Source of the DNA: Haloarcula pelagica
Lineage (GTDB): Archaea; Halobacteriota; Halobacteria; Halobacteriales; Haloarculaceae
DNA length: 64,000 bases
Assembly (NCBI RefSeq): GCF_030127105.1
Contig: NZ_CP126161.1
Span: 3,410,001-3,474,000 of the forward strand
Direction of reading: 5' to 3'
Numbering within the stretch: the stretch's first letter is position 1; every line of letters starts with the position of its first letter. Of this stretch, positions 16,394 through 25,720 are shown piece after piece. The translations under genes were made by a program, and so were the position numbers. Under the pieces are notes generated by a model, which saw nothing but the letters and a program-made list of their open reading frames with translations, searched no databases and was not told where the DNA came from.

Positions 16394-18931
16394 TCAGCCG
16401 TCGTTCCAGGCGGCGAGTTCCGCTTCGATCTCCGCGTCGAGCCGTTCGAGGTCCGCGGTCACGGTCGCGGGTGTCATGTCCGCCCGGCCCTGCTGGATCA
16501 GCGAGCGAACCGTGGGGAACGGGCCGATCTGTGCACCGTTGGTCGCCGGCGTATCGACCGTCTCCCGGAACTGGTCGAACGCGACCGAGAAGTGGGGGTT
16601 CTCGTCGAACCACCCCGAGGCCTGGAGGCGCTCGATCGCCCCCTCGCAGACCGGGAAGTAGCCCGTCTCGCGGTGCCAGCGTGCCTGTTGGGCGGGTTCC
16701 AGCAGCCAGGTGAGAAACGCGGAGACGGTGTCCTCGACCGCCGGGTCCAGGTCGTCCCCGACCCACAGGGAGGCCCCGCCGACCAGGACGCCGTTTCGCT
16801 CCTCGCGCACGGGGAGATAGCCCGTCTCCAGATCGAAGTACGCGCCGGAGGTGATACTCCCCAGCGAGGAAGTCGAGCCGATCAGCATGGCCGCGCGTTC
16901 GTCGTGGAAGGCCTTCTTCGCCGCCCCGCGGGCCTTGATCCCGGGGTCGTGGTAGAGCCCGTCTTCCGCCATCCCCGTCCACCACTCGAAGAGGTCGACG
17001 CCGAACTCGCTGTCGAGGAAGGCGTTTGTAGGCGGCCCCGCGCGACCGTTCCCGTTGTCGACGAGTTCCTGGCCGGCCTCGGCGAACCACTGCTCGACGA
17101 ACCACGAGTAGTTCGCGAACGTGATCCCGTAGTCACAGACGCCCGCGTCGACGAGGCGTTCGCTCGCCGTCCGGACCTCGGCGAACGTCGACGGCGGGTC
17201 GTCGGGGTTCAGCCCCGCCGCCTCGAACAGGTCGCGGTTGAGACAGAGGACCGGGTTCGAGGAGTTGAACGGGACGGAGTGGAGGGTTCCGTCGACCGTG
17301 TAGTACTCGGCGACGGCGTCGACGAGCGAGGCGGTCGTGTCGGACGGGACGACGTTCTCCGCTGGCTGGAACGCGCCGCTGGTCCGGGCGTTCGTGCTGC
17401 CGATCTCGTTGATCTGTGCCAGCGCCGGTACGTCGCCCGAATCGACGGCCGCCATCGTCTCCTCCAAGACGCCGTCGTAGCTCCCCAGCGACCTGAGTTC
17501 GAAGTGGACGCCACCGTGTTCGGCCTCGAACTCCCGGGCGAGGTCGTGCAACAGCAACGACTTCGCGCCGCCCATCGCGTGCCAGAACTCGATCACGGTA
17601 TCACCCTTCGAGACCGTGTGTGTCGAGCGCTCGCCGGTGGTGAACTGCTCGGAGGCCGTGTCGAGTTCCTCGGCCTGGTCAGACAGCGTCGACACCTTGC
17701 TCGCGACCTCGGTCAGCGAACCGGTCTGGGTCTGTGCCGCTGCCGTGACGGTCTGTGCCTGTGTGGATGTCTCTTCGCTGACGGAACTCACGTCGTCGAC
17801 CATCGAGACGACGGCCTGTGTCGACTGGGCCTGTTCGTCGGTCGCGCCGTCGATCTCCTGAATGCCGGCGTTGACCTCCTCGACGATGTCGACGATGTCG
17901 TCCAGTCCGTCGATCGCTTCCTGCACGGCGGCCTCGGTCTCGTCGACCACCGACCGCGTGTCGTGCATGTCCTCGACGGTGGTCTCGGTCTGCTCGCGGA
18001 CCTCGGTGACGGTCTCGCTGATCTGGTCGGTCGCCTCCTTCGTCTCGGTCGCCAGCGTCTTGACCTCGTCGGCGACGACGCCGAACCCGCTACCCGCCTC
18101 GCCGGCCCGCGCCGCTTCGATGTTTGCGTTCAGCGCGAGCATGTTCGTCTGGTCGGCGATGTCGGTGATGAACTCGGTGATCTCCTCGATATCGCCCATC
18201 AGATCGCTCAGTTCCTCGACGGTCTGGACCATCTCGTCGGTCCGGGCGGCCATCGACTCCAGATCGTCGATCGCCGCCGTCGCAGCCTGCTGTGCGGCGT
18301 CGCCGCGGTCGACCGCCCGGGTGCCGCTCTCGGCGACCTCGTTCGCGGAGGCGGCGACCTCCTGTATCGTCGCCGAGAGCGACCGCATCTCGTCGGCGAT
18401 ACGCTGGAGATCCTCGTTTTGCTCGTCGGCGCCCGCCGCGATCTCGTCGATGGAGTCGCTCACACGCTCGCTCTCCTGTTTTACCGTCTCGACCTCCGTG
18501 GCGACCTCACTGGTCGCCTCGTCGACGGTCGTACTCGACTGTTTGACCCGTTTGAGCGTCCGGTTCCACTCGTCTAACATCCGGTTGTAGCGGGACGTGA
18601 ACTCGACGACGGCGTCGACATCCGAGTCGATGTCGGCACGCCGTGTCAGATCGCCCTCGGCGTTGGCCTCGACGACGCCGCGGAGTTCCGCCAGCGCGCC
18701 TTCGAGGTCGTACAGCCGGCGCTTTCGCTCGCGGGCCTCGGCTTCGAGTTCCGCAACCCGCTCCCGGGCGTCGTCACGCTCGGCTTCGACCGCTCTGAGT
18801 CGGTCGCGAAGTTCGTCGGCCGAAGCGGTTTCGATGTCCAGTTCCGCGGTGTCTACACCGTCCCGAGACGAGACGCGGCCGCCGTCGGTCGTGGTTCGCC
18901 GCTGTCGTTCGTCCGTTCGGTTCCCGTTCAT
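16394..18931 (-). CDS. Soluble transducer: HAMP + MCP signalling domain fused to ABC-type solute-binding domain
   Basis: 845 residues with no signal peptide and no transmembrane helix that I can see. Order: N-terminal coiled coil (~35-85); HAMP-like piece (~84-132, VVEANAEGDLTRRADID); methyl-accepting signalling hairpin (~135-430) with the conserved tip DQTNMLALNANIEAARAG at 260-277; then a complete solute-binding-protein domain (~444-845) beginning TVIEFWHAMGG. The last part resembles UgpB-type glycerol-phosphate/sugar binding proteins (SBP_bac_1 or 8), which are normally exported. Here the binding domain follows the MCP directly and should be cytoplasmic. The hairpin tip would engage CheA/CheW. 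It sits between menB and menA on the same strand, with its own TATA box. Confidence 0.93.
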   Translation of the reverse strand: MNGNRTDERQRRTTTDGGRVSSRDGVDTAELDIETASADELRDRLRAVEAERDDARERVAELEAEARERKRRLYDLEGALAELRGVVEANAEGDLTRRADIDSDVDAVVEFTSRYNRMLDEWNRTLKRVKQSSTTVDEATSEVATEVETVKQESERVSDSIDEIAAGADEQNEDLQRIADEMRSLSATIQEVAASANEVAESGTRAVDRGDAAQQAATAAIDDLESMAARTDEMVQTVEELSDLMGDIEEITEFITDIADQTNMLALNANIEAARAGEAGSGFGVVADEVKTLATETKEATDQISETVTEVREQTETTVEDMHDTRSVVDETEAAVQEAIDGLDDIVDIVEEVNAGIQEIDGATDEQAQSTQAVVSMVDDVSSVSEETSTQAQTVTAAAQTQTGSLTEVASKVSTLSDQAEELDTASEQFTTGERSTHTVSKGDTVIEFWHAMGGAKSLLLHDLAREFEAEHGGVHFELRSLGSYDGVLEETMAAVDSGDVPALAQINEIGSTNARTSGAFQPAENVVPSDTTASLVDAVAEYYTVDGTLHSVPFNSSNPVLCLNRDLFEAAGLNPDDPPSTFAEVRTASERLVDAGVCDYGITFANYSWFVEQWFAEAGQELVDNGNGRAGPPTNAFLDSEFGVDLFEWWTGMAEDGLYHDPGIKARGAAKKAFHDERAAMLIGSTSSLGSITSGAYFDLETGYLPVREERNGVLVGGASLWVGDDLDPAVEDTVSAFLTWLLEPAQQARWHRETGYFPVCEGAIERLQASGWFDENPHFSVAFDQFRETVDTPATNGAQIGPFPTVRSLIQQGRADMTPATVTADLERLDAEIEAELAAWNDG

Positions 18932-18950
18932 TCTTGACGATTGTTTTGGA

Positions 18951-18962
18951 TTAATATATATG
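18951..18962 (-). promoter_or_regulatory. TATA box of the transducer-SBP gene
   Basis: TATATATTAA on the minus strand, centred about 25 nt upstream of the ATG at 18931. This is the expected spacing for a haloarchaeal leaderless transcript, so the large fusion gene probably has its own promoter rather than reading through from menB. Confidence 0.55.
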
Positions 18963-19224
18963 TACCTTCCCGTAGAGGTAGTTTCGTTCTTTATTCGTAC
19001 TGGCAGTGACAGCCACTCTCGGTAAAGAAACGTTCACTCGGTCGATAGTCAGTATTCTTACCTATGTGCCCGCGGCTCGATACAGCAGCCGGCCCCATCG
19101 GGGCTCGCCGAGACCGGTTGGACGGGTACGGCGACACTGGGAGGTCTACTACCACACTCGGAACACGGCAGAGGCAGTGCTGTCGCGGTAGCGGACAGTA
19201 GCCGGTACCGGTGAGACCGCTGGG

Positions 19225-20178
19225 TCAGTAGTGCCAGGGCACGTCGTCGAAATCCGGCGCTCGCCCTTCGTTGAACGCGTCGCGACCCTCCTGGGCCTCG
19301 TCGGTCATGTACGCCAGCCGGGTCGCCTCGCCGGCGAACACCTGCTGGCCGACCATGCCGTCCGAGTCAAGATTGAACGCGTACTTCAGCATCCGCATCG
19401 CCGTGGGCGACTTGCTGTTGATCGCTTCGGCCCACTCGATCGCGGTGTCTTCGAGTTCATCGTGAGGGACCGCCTCGTTGACCATCCCCATATCGGCGGC
19501 CTCCGCGGCGCTGTAGGTCTTCCCGAGGAAGAACACCTCGCGGGCCTTCTTCTGACCGATCTGGCGGGCGAGATACGCCGACCCGAACCCGCCGTCGAAG
19601 GAACCAACGTCGGGATCGGTCTGGAGGAACTTCGCGTGCTCGTCGCTGGCGAGGGTCAGGTCACAGACCACGTGCAGCGAGTGGCCACCGCCGACGGCCC
19701 ACCCGGGGACGACGGCGACGACGACCTTCGGGATGTGACGGATCTGGCGCTGGACTTCGAGGATGTGGAGGCGGCCGACGTTTTCGGGTGCGTCGTCGGC
19801 TTCCGGCACTTCGTCCGCTCGCGGCTCGCTTTGCTCCGCGCTCGCCGTTTCCGAGTCACCTGGCGACTCGCTGTATTCGTAGCCGCTCTCACCGCGGATG
19901 CTCTGGTCCCCGCCGGAACAGAACGCCCAGCCGCCGTCCTTCGGGGAGGGGCCGTTCCCGGTGATGATGACACAGCCCACGTCGGTCAGGCGCTTGGCGT
20001 GGTCCAGCGCCGTCGCGAGTTCGTCGACCGTCTCCGGGCGGAAGGCGTTGCGCTTCTCGGGGCGGTCGAACGCGATCCGGACGGCGCCGGTCTCGGTCGA
20101 ACGGTGGTACGTGATGTCGGCGAAATCGAATCGGTCGACCGGGTTCCAGCGATCCGGGTCGAACAGCTCAGAGACCAT
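19225..20178 (-). CDS. menB: 1,4-dihydroxy-2-naphthoyl-CoA synthase
   Basis: 317 residues, crotonase fold. Recognisable segments: RIAFDRPEKRNAFRPETVDEL (CoA pocket), GWAFCSGGDQSIRG (oxyanion hole), VVPGWAVGGGHSLHVVCDLTLAS, QTDPDVGSFDGGFGSAYLARQIG and the C-terminal FNEGRAPDF. These are MenB-specific rather than general enoyl-CoA hydratase. A ~40-residue acidic insertion (~107-147, rich in Glu/Ser/Pro) lies after the oxyanion loop, as in other halophilic versions. MenB cyclises o-succinylbenzoyl-CoA. It is separated from menA by the transducer gene. Start at MVSELFDPDRW. Confidence 0.95.
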   Translation of the reverse strand: MVSELFDPDRWNPVDRFDFADITYHRSTETGAVRIAFDRPEKRNAFRPETVDELATALDHAKRLTDVGCVIITGNGPSPKDGGWAFCSGGDQSIRGESGYEYSESPGDSETASAEQSEPRADEVPEADDAPENVGRLHILEVQRQIRHIPKVVVAVVPGWAVGGGHSLHVVCDLTLASDEHAKFLQTDPDVGSFDGGFGSAYLARQIGQKKAREVFFLGKTYSAAEAADMGMVNEAVPHDELEDTAIEWAEAINSKSPTAMRMLKYAFNLDSDGMVGQQVFAGEATRLAYMTDEAQEGRDAFNEGRAPDFDDVPWHY

Positions 20179-20260
20179 ACCGCTCGTCGGGACGGGCGTC
20201 GCAAAAAGATTCACGTGTGGGCGAAACGCTTTCGGCAGTGTCACTCCAGCGTGGACGTGT

Positions 20261-20563
20261 ATGCCCTCCGACTCGGACGAACGGACGCTCAGGACCCTCC
20301 TCGGTGTCGGTTCCATCCTGATCCTCGCGTACAGTCTGATCATCGCCCAGCAGATCCTCCTCGGCGTTCTGGCTATCGTCGCCCTCTGGGCGGTCTATCT
20401 CGTCTGGCGACTCATCTCGGTCCTCGAACGGATCGCGGGCTCGCTGGAGTACCGCATCGAGCAGTCCGAGCGGGACGCCGACAACCGACTGGCCCGTGAG
20501 GGGACCACCGAAGTGGCCGAGGACGACAGCCTGCAGGACCCGGCGGTCGAACGCGAACGGTGA
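20261..20563 (+). CDS. Small two-span membrane protein (100 aa)
   Basis: 100 residues starting MPSDSDERTLRTLLGVGS. Two adjacent hydrophobic helices (~14-32 and ~33-50) precede a helical, charged tail (~55-100). Divergent from menB. The upstream open frame belongs to an antisense reading of menB and is not used. No family recognised; the tail could be a coiled coil facing the cytoplasm. Confidence 0.7.
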   Translation: MPSDSDERTLRTLLGVGSILILAYSLIIAQQILLGVLAIVALWAVYLVWRLISVLERIAGSLEYRIEQSERDADNRLAREGTTEVAEDDSLQDPAVERER

Positions 20564-20576
20564 GAACTGGGCGCAA

Positions 20577-20586
20577 GGATTTATAC
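20577..20586 (+). promoter_or_regulatory. TATA box upstream of the J-domain gene
   Basis: GATTTATACC, a near-consensus haloarchaeal TATA element about 40 nt upstream of the ATG at 20622. This would place transcription start near 20605-20610 with a short leader. Confidence 0.45.
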
Positions 20587-20621
20587 CGACCTGTCGCCCA
20601 TCAGAAACTAGTCGGCCGGCA

Positions 20622-21500
20622 ATGACAGAGACGTACTACGACGTTCTGGGGGTCGCCGAGGACGCCTCGCGATCCGACATCGAAGCGGCGTACCGCGAGC
20701 GCCTCAAGGAGACACATCCCGACGTGAGCGACGACGACGACGCACAGACGGCCACCCAGCGGCTCGTCGAGGCGCGGGACGTGCTCGTCGACACCGAGGA
20801 GCGGGCAGAGTACGATCGCGTCGGGCACGCCGCGTACGTGGGCGAGGACTCGCAGACGGACACCGCTCCCGAGAGTGACGCCGCGACCGCCGCGCGGCGG
20901 GCGGGATACGGCGAGGCGACCGACCGCTCCGGCGGCGAACCGTCCGAGGATCGGGCCAGTACGTCGGATGCGTCGGCACACACCGGCCGCGAGCGCGCCG
21001 ACCGCGAACGCCGCGCCAGCGAGCGCGTCTCCCGGAACCGGAACGGATCCCGAGGCAGTGGCACCACCGGTGGGACAGCGAGTGCGTCGGCCGCCGGTTC
21101 GTCGGGGGCGTCCCGGACGGCGGGACAGTCGACGCAGTACTCGGTCAGACAGGAGTACGACGTGGTCGAGCGGCCCGAGGAACTGTTGCCCAGCGGCCGA
21201 GCGCTCACTGTCCTCGGACTCTCGTTCGCGTTCTATCCGGTGTTGCTCGCCAGCGCGGTGTTTCCCCCGTTCCCGCTGTGGGTGAAGGTAGTGGTCGGCC
21301 TGTGTGCCGTCTGTGTCTTCGGCTACCTCCAGTCGATGCCGCGGATCGCCGTCATGGTCTTTGGCGGGTGGAGCCTGCTTGCACCGCTCATCCTGCTCGG
21401 CCTGCCCTTCGGGATCTTCTCGATCGTCGGGATCTTCACCCTCTGTGGGACCTGGCTCCCGTTCGGGTTCTCGGTGCTGACGCTCTCGATCCTCCGGTGA
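20622..21500 (+). CDS. DnaJ-domain membrane protein
   Basis: 292 residues. Residues 1-66 are a J domain (TYYDVLGVAEDASRSDIEAAYRERLKE) with the HPD motif at 32-34, which stimulates DnaK ATPase. A long disordered acidic/Ser/Arg-rich linker (~75-180) follows, then several transmembrane helices (~198-292, three or four). It lacks the G/F, zinc-finger and C-terminal domains of true DnaJ, so it is a membrane-tethered class III J protein. It may recruit DnaK to the membrane. Substrate unknown. Confidence 0.9.
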   Translation: MTETYYDVLGVAEDASRSDIEAAYRERLKETHPDVSDDDDAQTATQRLVEARDVLVDTEERAEYDRVGHAAYVGEDSQTDTAPESDAATAARRAGYGEATDRSGGEPSEDRASTSDASAHTGRERADRERRASERVSRNRNGSRGSGTTGGTASASAAGSSGASRTAGQSTQYSVRQEYDVVERPEELLPSGRALTVLGLSFAFYPVLLASAVFPPFPLWVKVVVGLCAVCVFGYLQSMPRIAVMVFGGWSLLAPLILLGLPFGIFSIVGIFTLCGTWLPFGFSVLTLSILR

Positions 21501-22289
21501 TCAGTCGAGCACGCCGATCTTCTCCGCCGTGTAGCCGAACACGTCCTCGTACCCCTCCGGCGAGAGCAAGACGGGGTGGAACGCCTCGTCGGCGATCACT
21601 GGTCGGCCGTCGGCGGCGGCGACGGCCTCGCCCTCCGGGACCCGCTCGAAGTTCCGGGCGAACACCTCGTAGCTCTCGGCCGCGTCCTTCGGGATCGGTT
21701 CGCCGAGCTGGAACACCGGCAGCGGCTCCGTCCGAGCCCTCGGCTCGGCGTCGGTGACGCCGGTCGCCGCCAGGAACTCCCGGACGACCCGGGCCGCGTT
21801 CTCGGCGGCCGCCGGGGACCCCTGGTAGCCACACTCGACCTCGATCGTCGAGGGCACCGCAGAGAAGATCCGACCCTCGTTCGCCCCGGCGGTCCGGACG
21901 ACGGCGTCGACCGAGAGCTGTGGACAGATCTCCCTGACGAGCGGCGTCACGTCGTCGACCAGGGCGAAGAGACCGCTGTAGGACTGTGTCGAGTGGAGCG
22001 CGAGCGTCGTACAGCCGTCCAGTTCCGCCGCGAGGTCGGCCGCCAGTCGCTCCTCGTAGGCGTCGGCGTCCGGATTACCCGGGAACGCACGGTTGAGGTC
22101 GGTGTCGACGTATCGCGTCCCGGCGGCCAGCGCACGCTCGTTCGCGATCACGAACTTCACCGGCCGCGAGACCGCCGGCGGGTCCGCGAGGACCGCCTCG
22201 ATGCCGGCCGGGCCACACGGCTCGTCGCCGTGGATCCCGCCGACGACTGCCACCTCCGGCTCCCCCTTCCCCAGTTGCTCGACTCGCAT
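21501..22289 (-). CDS. Succinylglutamate desuccinylase/aspartoacylase family protein
   Basis: 262 residues starting MRVEQLGKGEPEVAVVGGIHGDEPCGP. Zinc-site motif HGDE (His20, Glu23) and third ligand His99 in LALHSTQSYSG match the AstE/AspA M14-type deacylase family. NRAFPG (~67-71) is the conserved substrate-carboxylate region, and VECGYQG near residue ~155 carries the catalytic Glu. It should remove an acyl group from an N-acylated amino acid or a related amide; the exact substrate is not readable. No arginine-catabolism genes lie beside it. Confidence 0.9.
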   Translation of the reverse strand: MRVEQLGKGEPEVAVVGGIHGDEPCGPAGIEAVLADPPAVSRPVKFVIANERALAAGTRYVDTDLNRAFPGNPDADAYEERLAADLAAELDGCTTLALHSTQSYSGLFALVDDVTPLVREICPQLSVDAVVRTAGANEGRIFSAVPSTIEVECGYQGSPAAAENAARVVREFLAATGVTDAEPRARTEPLPVFQLGEPIPKDAAESYEVFARNFERVPEGEAVAAADGRPVIADEAFHPVLLSPEGYEDVFGYTAEKIGVLD

Positions 22290-22333
22290 TGTCTCCCGAT
22301 ACGGCCCGGGACATTTATCCACTGCGGAGTCGG

Positions 22334-22816
22334 TCAGTGTTCGAGTCCCTCGGCGTAGGCGATGTCCTCGGGTCGCGCCTCGGGATAGCCGTCGTCGAGG
22401 CGGATCTGCCACCCGTCGAGCGCCGACGGGTCCGACAGCGCGTTCGTGACCGTCGTGCGAACGTCGAGCAGGTCGACGCCGTAGAAGTCCCCGGGAAGCC
22501 CCTGGAAGTACTGCAGCGAGGTCCGAAACAGCGAACGCATCCCGTCGTCGTCCTCGAAGTCGAAGTGTTTGTACGCGCCGGCGGCGACCTGTACCATCCC
22601 GTGGAGGAACTTGCTCTCGGCGCTCCCGCGGCCGTAGTTGTACCACTCGTCCTCGAAACAGTCGTGTGACTCGTGGAACTCCCCGGAGTTGTACAGGCGC
22701 ACGCCGTGGACCACGGCTTGTCTGAGCGTCGCGTGCTCCCACTGCCCGTCGGCCCGCCACCCCGTCGGGTTCCCCGCCGGCGGGTCGACCGTCGGGTCAC
22801 GCGTGTGGTCGTCCAT
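22334..22816 (-). CDS. DUF309 family protein
   Basis: 160 residues. The defining DUF309 motif is [19 protein letters not shown] (~42-60), followed by [18 protein letters not shown]. It is an all-helical small fold with a conserved His-x-x-x-x-x-Glu-x-x-Trp pocket that looks like a metal or small-molecule site. Function unknown. The N-terminal ~25 residues are polar and probably flexible. Length is normal for the family. Confidence 0.85.
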   Translation of the reverse strand: MDDHTRDPTVDPPAGNPTGWRADGQWEHATLRQAVVHGVRLYNSGEFHESHDCFEDEWYNYGRGSAESKFLHGMVQVAAGAYKHFDFEDDDGMRSLFRTSLQYFQGLPGDFYGVDLLDVRTTVTNALSDPSALDGWQIRLDDGYPEARPEDIAYAEGLEH

Positions 22817-22858
22817 ACCGGCGATAGGCCGTCGGGGTGGGTCAATCCTCCGGTCGCC

Positions 22859-23077
22859 CTACAGGTCGTAGCCACACTCCGGACACGTCCCGGTCGCTCC
22901 GTCGGTCGAGTGGTGACACCGCGGGCAGACAACGTCGTCGTCGACGCCAGCGGTGCTCTGGTAGCCGGCGTCGTCCCGGACGGCAAACGCCAGGACGGCG
23001 ACGGCGATGAGCGCGAGCAACACGCCCACGACGGGCAGGGCGCCGTCGAGTTGAAGGACCATGCCAGCGACACGCAT
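22859..23077 (-). CDS. Small membrane protein with C-terminal zinc ribbon
   Basis: 72 residues from the ATG of MRVAGMVLQLDG. One transmembrane helix (~13-33) is followed by a zinc-ribbon tail with CPRC and CPEC pairs. A TATA-like TATATA at ~23100-23106 lies about 25 nt upstream of this ATG, which favours it over the internal Met 15 nt downstream. Membrane-anchored single zinc ribbons are a frequent haloarchaeal small-protein class with no assigned role. Confidence 0.65.
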   Translation of the reverse strand: MRVAGMVLQLDGALPVVGVLLALIAVAVLAFAVRDDAGYQSTAGVDDDVVCPRCHHSTDGATGTCPECGYDL

Positions 23078-23221
23078 GACCGGACCGTCACCATCGACGC
23101 GTATATACGTTCTGCCGAGAGCCCCGACAGCCACCGACTGAGTTGGAGCCTCCGGATCCGCACAGGATCGGTTCGCCTACACACTCGGAACCGACGGCGG
23201 AACGCCCGAAGTCCCGATCCG

Positions 23222-25360
23222 TCAGCCGGAAGTGCCCGGTGCCGACACACCGGGGAGATCCGGCACGGCGAGGTCGATTCGCCGCAGCAACTGCGCGTTG
23301 ATCGCGACGACGACGGTGCTCAGGGACATCAACAGCGCGCCGACGGCCGGTGAGAGGAGGATCCCGACCGGAGCGAGCACGCCAGCGGCCAGCGGGATCG
23401 CGAAGACGTTGTATCCGGCTGCCCAGACGATGTTTTCCTGCATCTTTCGGTAGCTTGCCGTGCTCAGTTTCACGAGCCGAACCACGTCCATCGGGTTGTT
23501 CCGGACGAGTATGACATCAGCCGACTGGACGGCGACATCGGTCCCGCTGCCGATGGCGATTCCCACGTCGGCCCGCGCCAACGCCGGTGCGTCGTTGACG
23601 CCGTCGCCGACCATTCCCACGAGCTTTCCCTCGTCCTGGAGCTGTCGGATTCGCTTGTCCTTGTCTTCGGGAAGGACCTCCGCGAAGACGGTATCGATAC
23701 CTAACTCGTCGGCGACTGCGTGGGCCACGGCGCGGGAGTCGCCGGTCAGCATCGCCACCTCGATACCGAGGTCGTGGAGGGCGTCGACGACGGCGTTGCT
23801 CTCCTCGCGGATCACGTCGGCCATCGCGAACGCCCCGACGAGGTCGCCGTCCCGGAGCAGGTAGACGACAGTCCGAGCGTTTTCGCCGGCGTCCTCGGCG
23901 AAGGTGGCGAGGTCGTCCGGGACCGTGACATCGAGCCGATCGAGGAGATTCGGTCCGCCGACGTACACCTCCTGTCCGTCGACGGTCGCCCGGACGCCCC
24001 GTCCTTTCAGCGCCTCGAAGTCCGTCGCGGCAGGTGGCGCGACCCCTCGCTCCACCGCCGCGTGGCGGATGGCTCGAGCGATCATGTGTTCGGAATCGCC
24101 CTCGACCGCTGCGGCGAGCCCGAGAGCGTCCGTCTCGTCGACGCCGTCGACAGTCGCTATCCCGACGACGCCGTGCTCGCCTCGGGTGAGTGTTCCGGTC
24201 TTGTCGAAGACGACGGTGTCCAGTTCGCGGGCCTGTTCCATCGCGATGCGATCCCGCACGAGCATCCCGTTTTTCGCTGCGAGCGACGTGTTGATGGCGA
24301 CGACGAGCGGAATCGCGAGGCCGAGGGCGTGGGGGCAGGCGATGACCAGGACGGTCACGACGCGCTCGACGACGGTCGCGTCGAACGCGGTCGCGACGGT
24401 CCACGCGACCGCCGTCACGGCCGCGGCCCCGACGGCGACGTAGAACAGCCAGCCGGCCGCTCGGTCGGCGAGCACTTGCGTCCGTGACTTGCTCCGCTGG
24501 GCCTCCTCGACGAGCCGCATGATGCCGGCGAGCGTCGTCTCCTCTCCGGTCGCACCGACCCGAACGCGGAGGCTCCCGTCGCCGTTGACCGTTCCCCCGA
24601 TCACCTCGTCGCCGGGCTCTTTCGAGACGGGCGCCGATTCGCCGGTGAGCAGCGATTCGTTCACGTCGGAGTCGCCTTCCTCCAACACACCGTCGACAGG
24701 GACGCTCGCGCCGGGCCGGACGAGGACGAGATCACCGTCTGCGAGGTCGCTCACGGGAACCTCCTCGATATCGCCGTCGTCGGCGATCCGCTCGGCGGTG
24801 TCGGGCAGTAGTCGCGCCAGTTCGTCCAGGGCACCGGAAGCCCGGCGGACCGACCGCATCTCGATCCAGTGGCCCAGTAGCATGATATCGATGAGCGTCA
24901 CGAGTTCCCAGAAGAACGCCGACTGCGTGGGGACGACGACGCTCGCGAGGCTGTAGCCGAACGCGACCGAGATCGCCATCGAGATGAGCGTCATCATTCC
25001 CGGCGAGCGATCCCGCAGTTCGGGGACGGCCATCCGCAGGAAGGGAACGCCGCCGTACCCGAAGACGACGACCGCGAACACGGGGGTGATCCACTCGCTC
25101 CCGGGGAACGTCGGGACGGCAAAGCCCAGCCACTCCTGGAGTGTCGGGCTGTAGATAAGGACGGGAATCGAGAACAGCACCGAGACGAAAAAGCGTCGCC
25201 GGAACATCCGCTCGTGGCCTTCGTGCATCCCGCTGTGGCCCCCGTGCTGGTCGTGACCGCGGCCACCAGCAACTCTGTGTCGAGGGTGAGCAGTCTCGGT
25301 CCCGTGGGCTGGGTGTTCGTCCGTTTCAGCGGCGTGTTCCGGGGGGTTGTTGGAATCCAT
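23222..25360 (-). CDS. copB: CopB-type copper-translocating P1B-3 ATPase
   Basis: 712 residues. The N-terminus is His-rich (residues ~16-50, many HxH/GH units), as in CopB, in place of CxxC metal domains. Helices at ~57-75, 90-108 and 122-165 precede the TGES actuator motif (239-242), the intramembrane CPH motif (342-344), the phosphorylation loop DKTGT (386-390), HP-loop Glu-His, GDGVND, and a final GYN ... MSLST pair. CPH with MSxST is the P1B-3 signature, for Cu(II)/Ag export. It acts in the cell membrane. A strong SD (GAGGAGT) lies 5 nt before the ATG. No metal-binding regulator is adjacent. Confidence 0.94.
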   Translation of the reverse strand: MDSNNPPEHAAETDEHPAHGTETAHPRHRVAGGRGHDQHGGHSGMHEGHERMFRRRFFVSVLFSIPVLIYSPTLQEWLGFAVPTFPGSEWITPVFAVVVFGYGGVPFLRMAVPELRDRSPGMMTLISMAISVAFGYSLASVVVPTQSAFFWELVTLIDIMLLGHWIEMRSVRRASGALDELARLLPDTAERIADDGDIEEVPVSDLADGDLVLVRPGASVPVDGVLEEGDSDVNESLLTGESAPVSKEPGDEVIGGTVNGDGSLRVRVGATGEETTLAGIMRLVEEAQRSKSRTQVLADRAAGWLFYVAVGAAAVTAVAWTVATAFDATVVERVVTVLVIACPHALGLAIPLVVAINTSLAAKNGMLVRDRIAMEQARELDTVVFDKTGTLTRGEHGVVGIATVDGVDETDALGLAAAVEGDSEHMIARAIRHAAVERGVAPPAATDFEALKGRGVRATVDGQEVYVGGPNLLDRLDVTVPDDLATFAEDAGENARTVVYLLRDGDLVGAFAMADVIREESNAVVDALHDLGIEVAMLTGDSRAVAHAVADELGIDTVFAEVLPEDKDKRIRQLQDEGKLVGMVGDGVNDAPALARADVGIAIGSGTDVAVQSADVILVRNNPMDVVRLVKLSTASYRKMQENIVWAAGYNVFAIPLAAGVLAPVGILLSPAVGALLMSLSTVVVAINAQLLRRIDLAVPDLPGVSAPGTSG

Positions 25361-25365
25361 CGTGC

Positions 25366-25372
25366 ACTCCTC
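25366..25372 (-). promoter_or_regulatory. Shine-Dalgarno site of copB
   Basis: GAGGAGT on the minus strand, five bases before the ATG at 25360. Most genes here look leaderless, so this purine-rich site is unusual. Together with the TATA element about 50 nt upstream it implies a leadered transcript, and it supports the chosen start over the longer open frame. Confidence 0.6.
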
Positions 25373-25410
25373 GGACCGGAGTCGTCCCCGGAGACTACTC
25401 ACTCCGCCGT

Positions 25411-25420
25411 CAAATATCTC
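25411..25420 (-). promoter_or_regulatory. TATA box of copB
   Basis: GAGATATTTG on the minus strand, about 50 nt upstream of the copB ATG. Transcription would start near 25385, giving a ~25-nt leader that includes the Shine-Dalgarno site. The rest of 25361-25620 shows no convincing gene. Confidence 0.45.
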
Positions 25421-25623
25421 CCCACCGGCCCAGGTGAAAGCCCGAACGACAGTACCCACGCTTGCCGATGAAACCGACAGCTACGGCGTGTACGGACTGA
25501 TCTGGCCTGTCGTCTGAAGCTCTCTCGTCCATAGACACGTCTGCAACAGTGAGTGTCCGCCGCCAAGAAAAACACCAGCCACAGAGGCCGAACTAGTGGG
25601 TGCCTCTGCTCCGTGTTCGTGCA

Positions 25624-25634
25624 ACCTTTATATC
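25624..25634 (+). promoter_or_regulatory. TATA box, probable tRNA-Leu promoter
   Basis: ACCTTTATATC is the best TATA element in the interval between copB and the tRNA. Transcription would begin near 25655, about 65 nt before the mature tRNA, so a 5' leader would be removed by RNase P. Confidence 0.4.
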
Positions 25635-25720
25635 AGCGAGTACTGACATCGAAGTGCGGAACCACGGGAAGTCTGAACCGGCGCGTGATTGGCTGGAAAC
25701 GGGAATCGCGCCAGCGACGT

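Noticed and set aside
16229-18577. A long plus-strand frame antisense to the transducer gene
   Set aside because: It mirrors the biased codons of the MCP gene; the predicted protein is Asp/Arg/Leu-rich with no domain, whereas the minus strand has a clear family match.
19006-19191. Short plus-strand ORF between menB and the transducer promoter
   Set aside because: No codon bias, mixed composition, no SD or TATA box; treated as intergenic.
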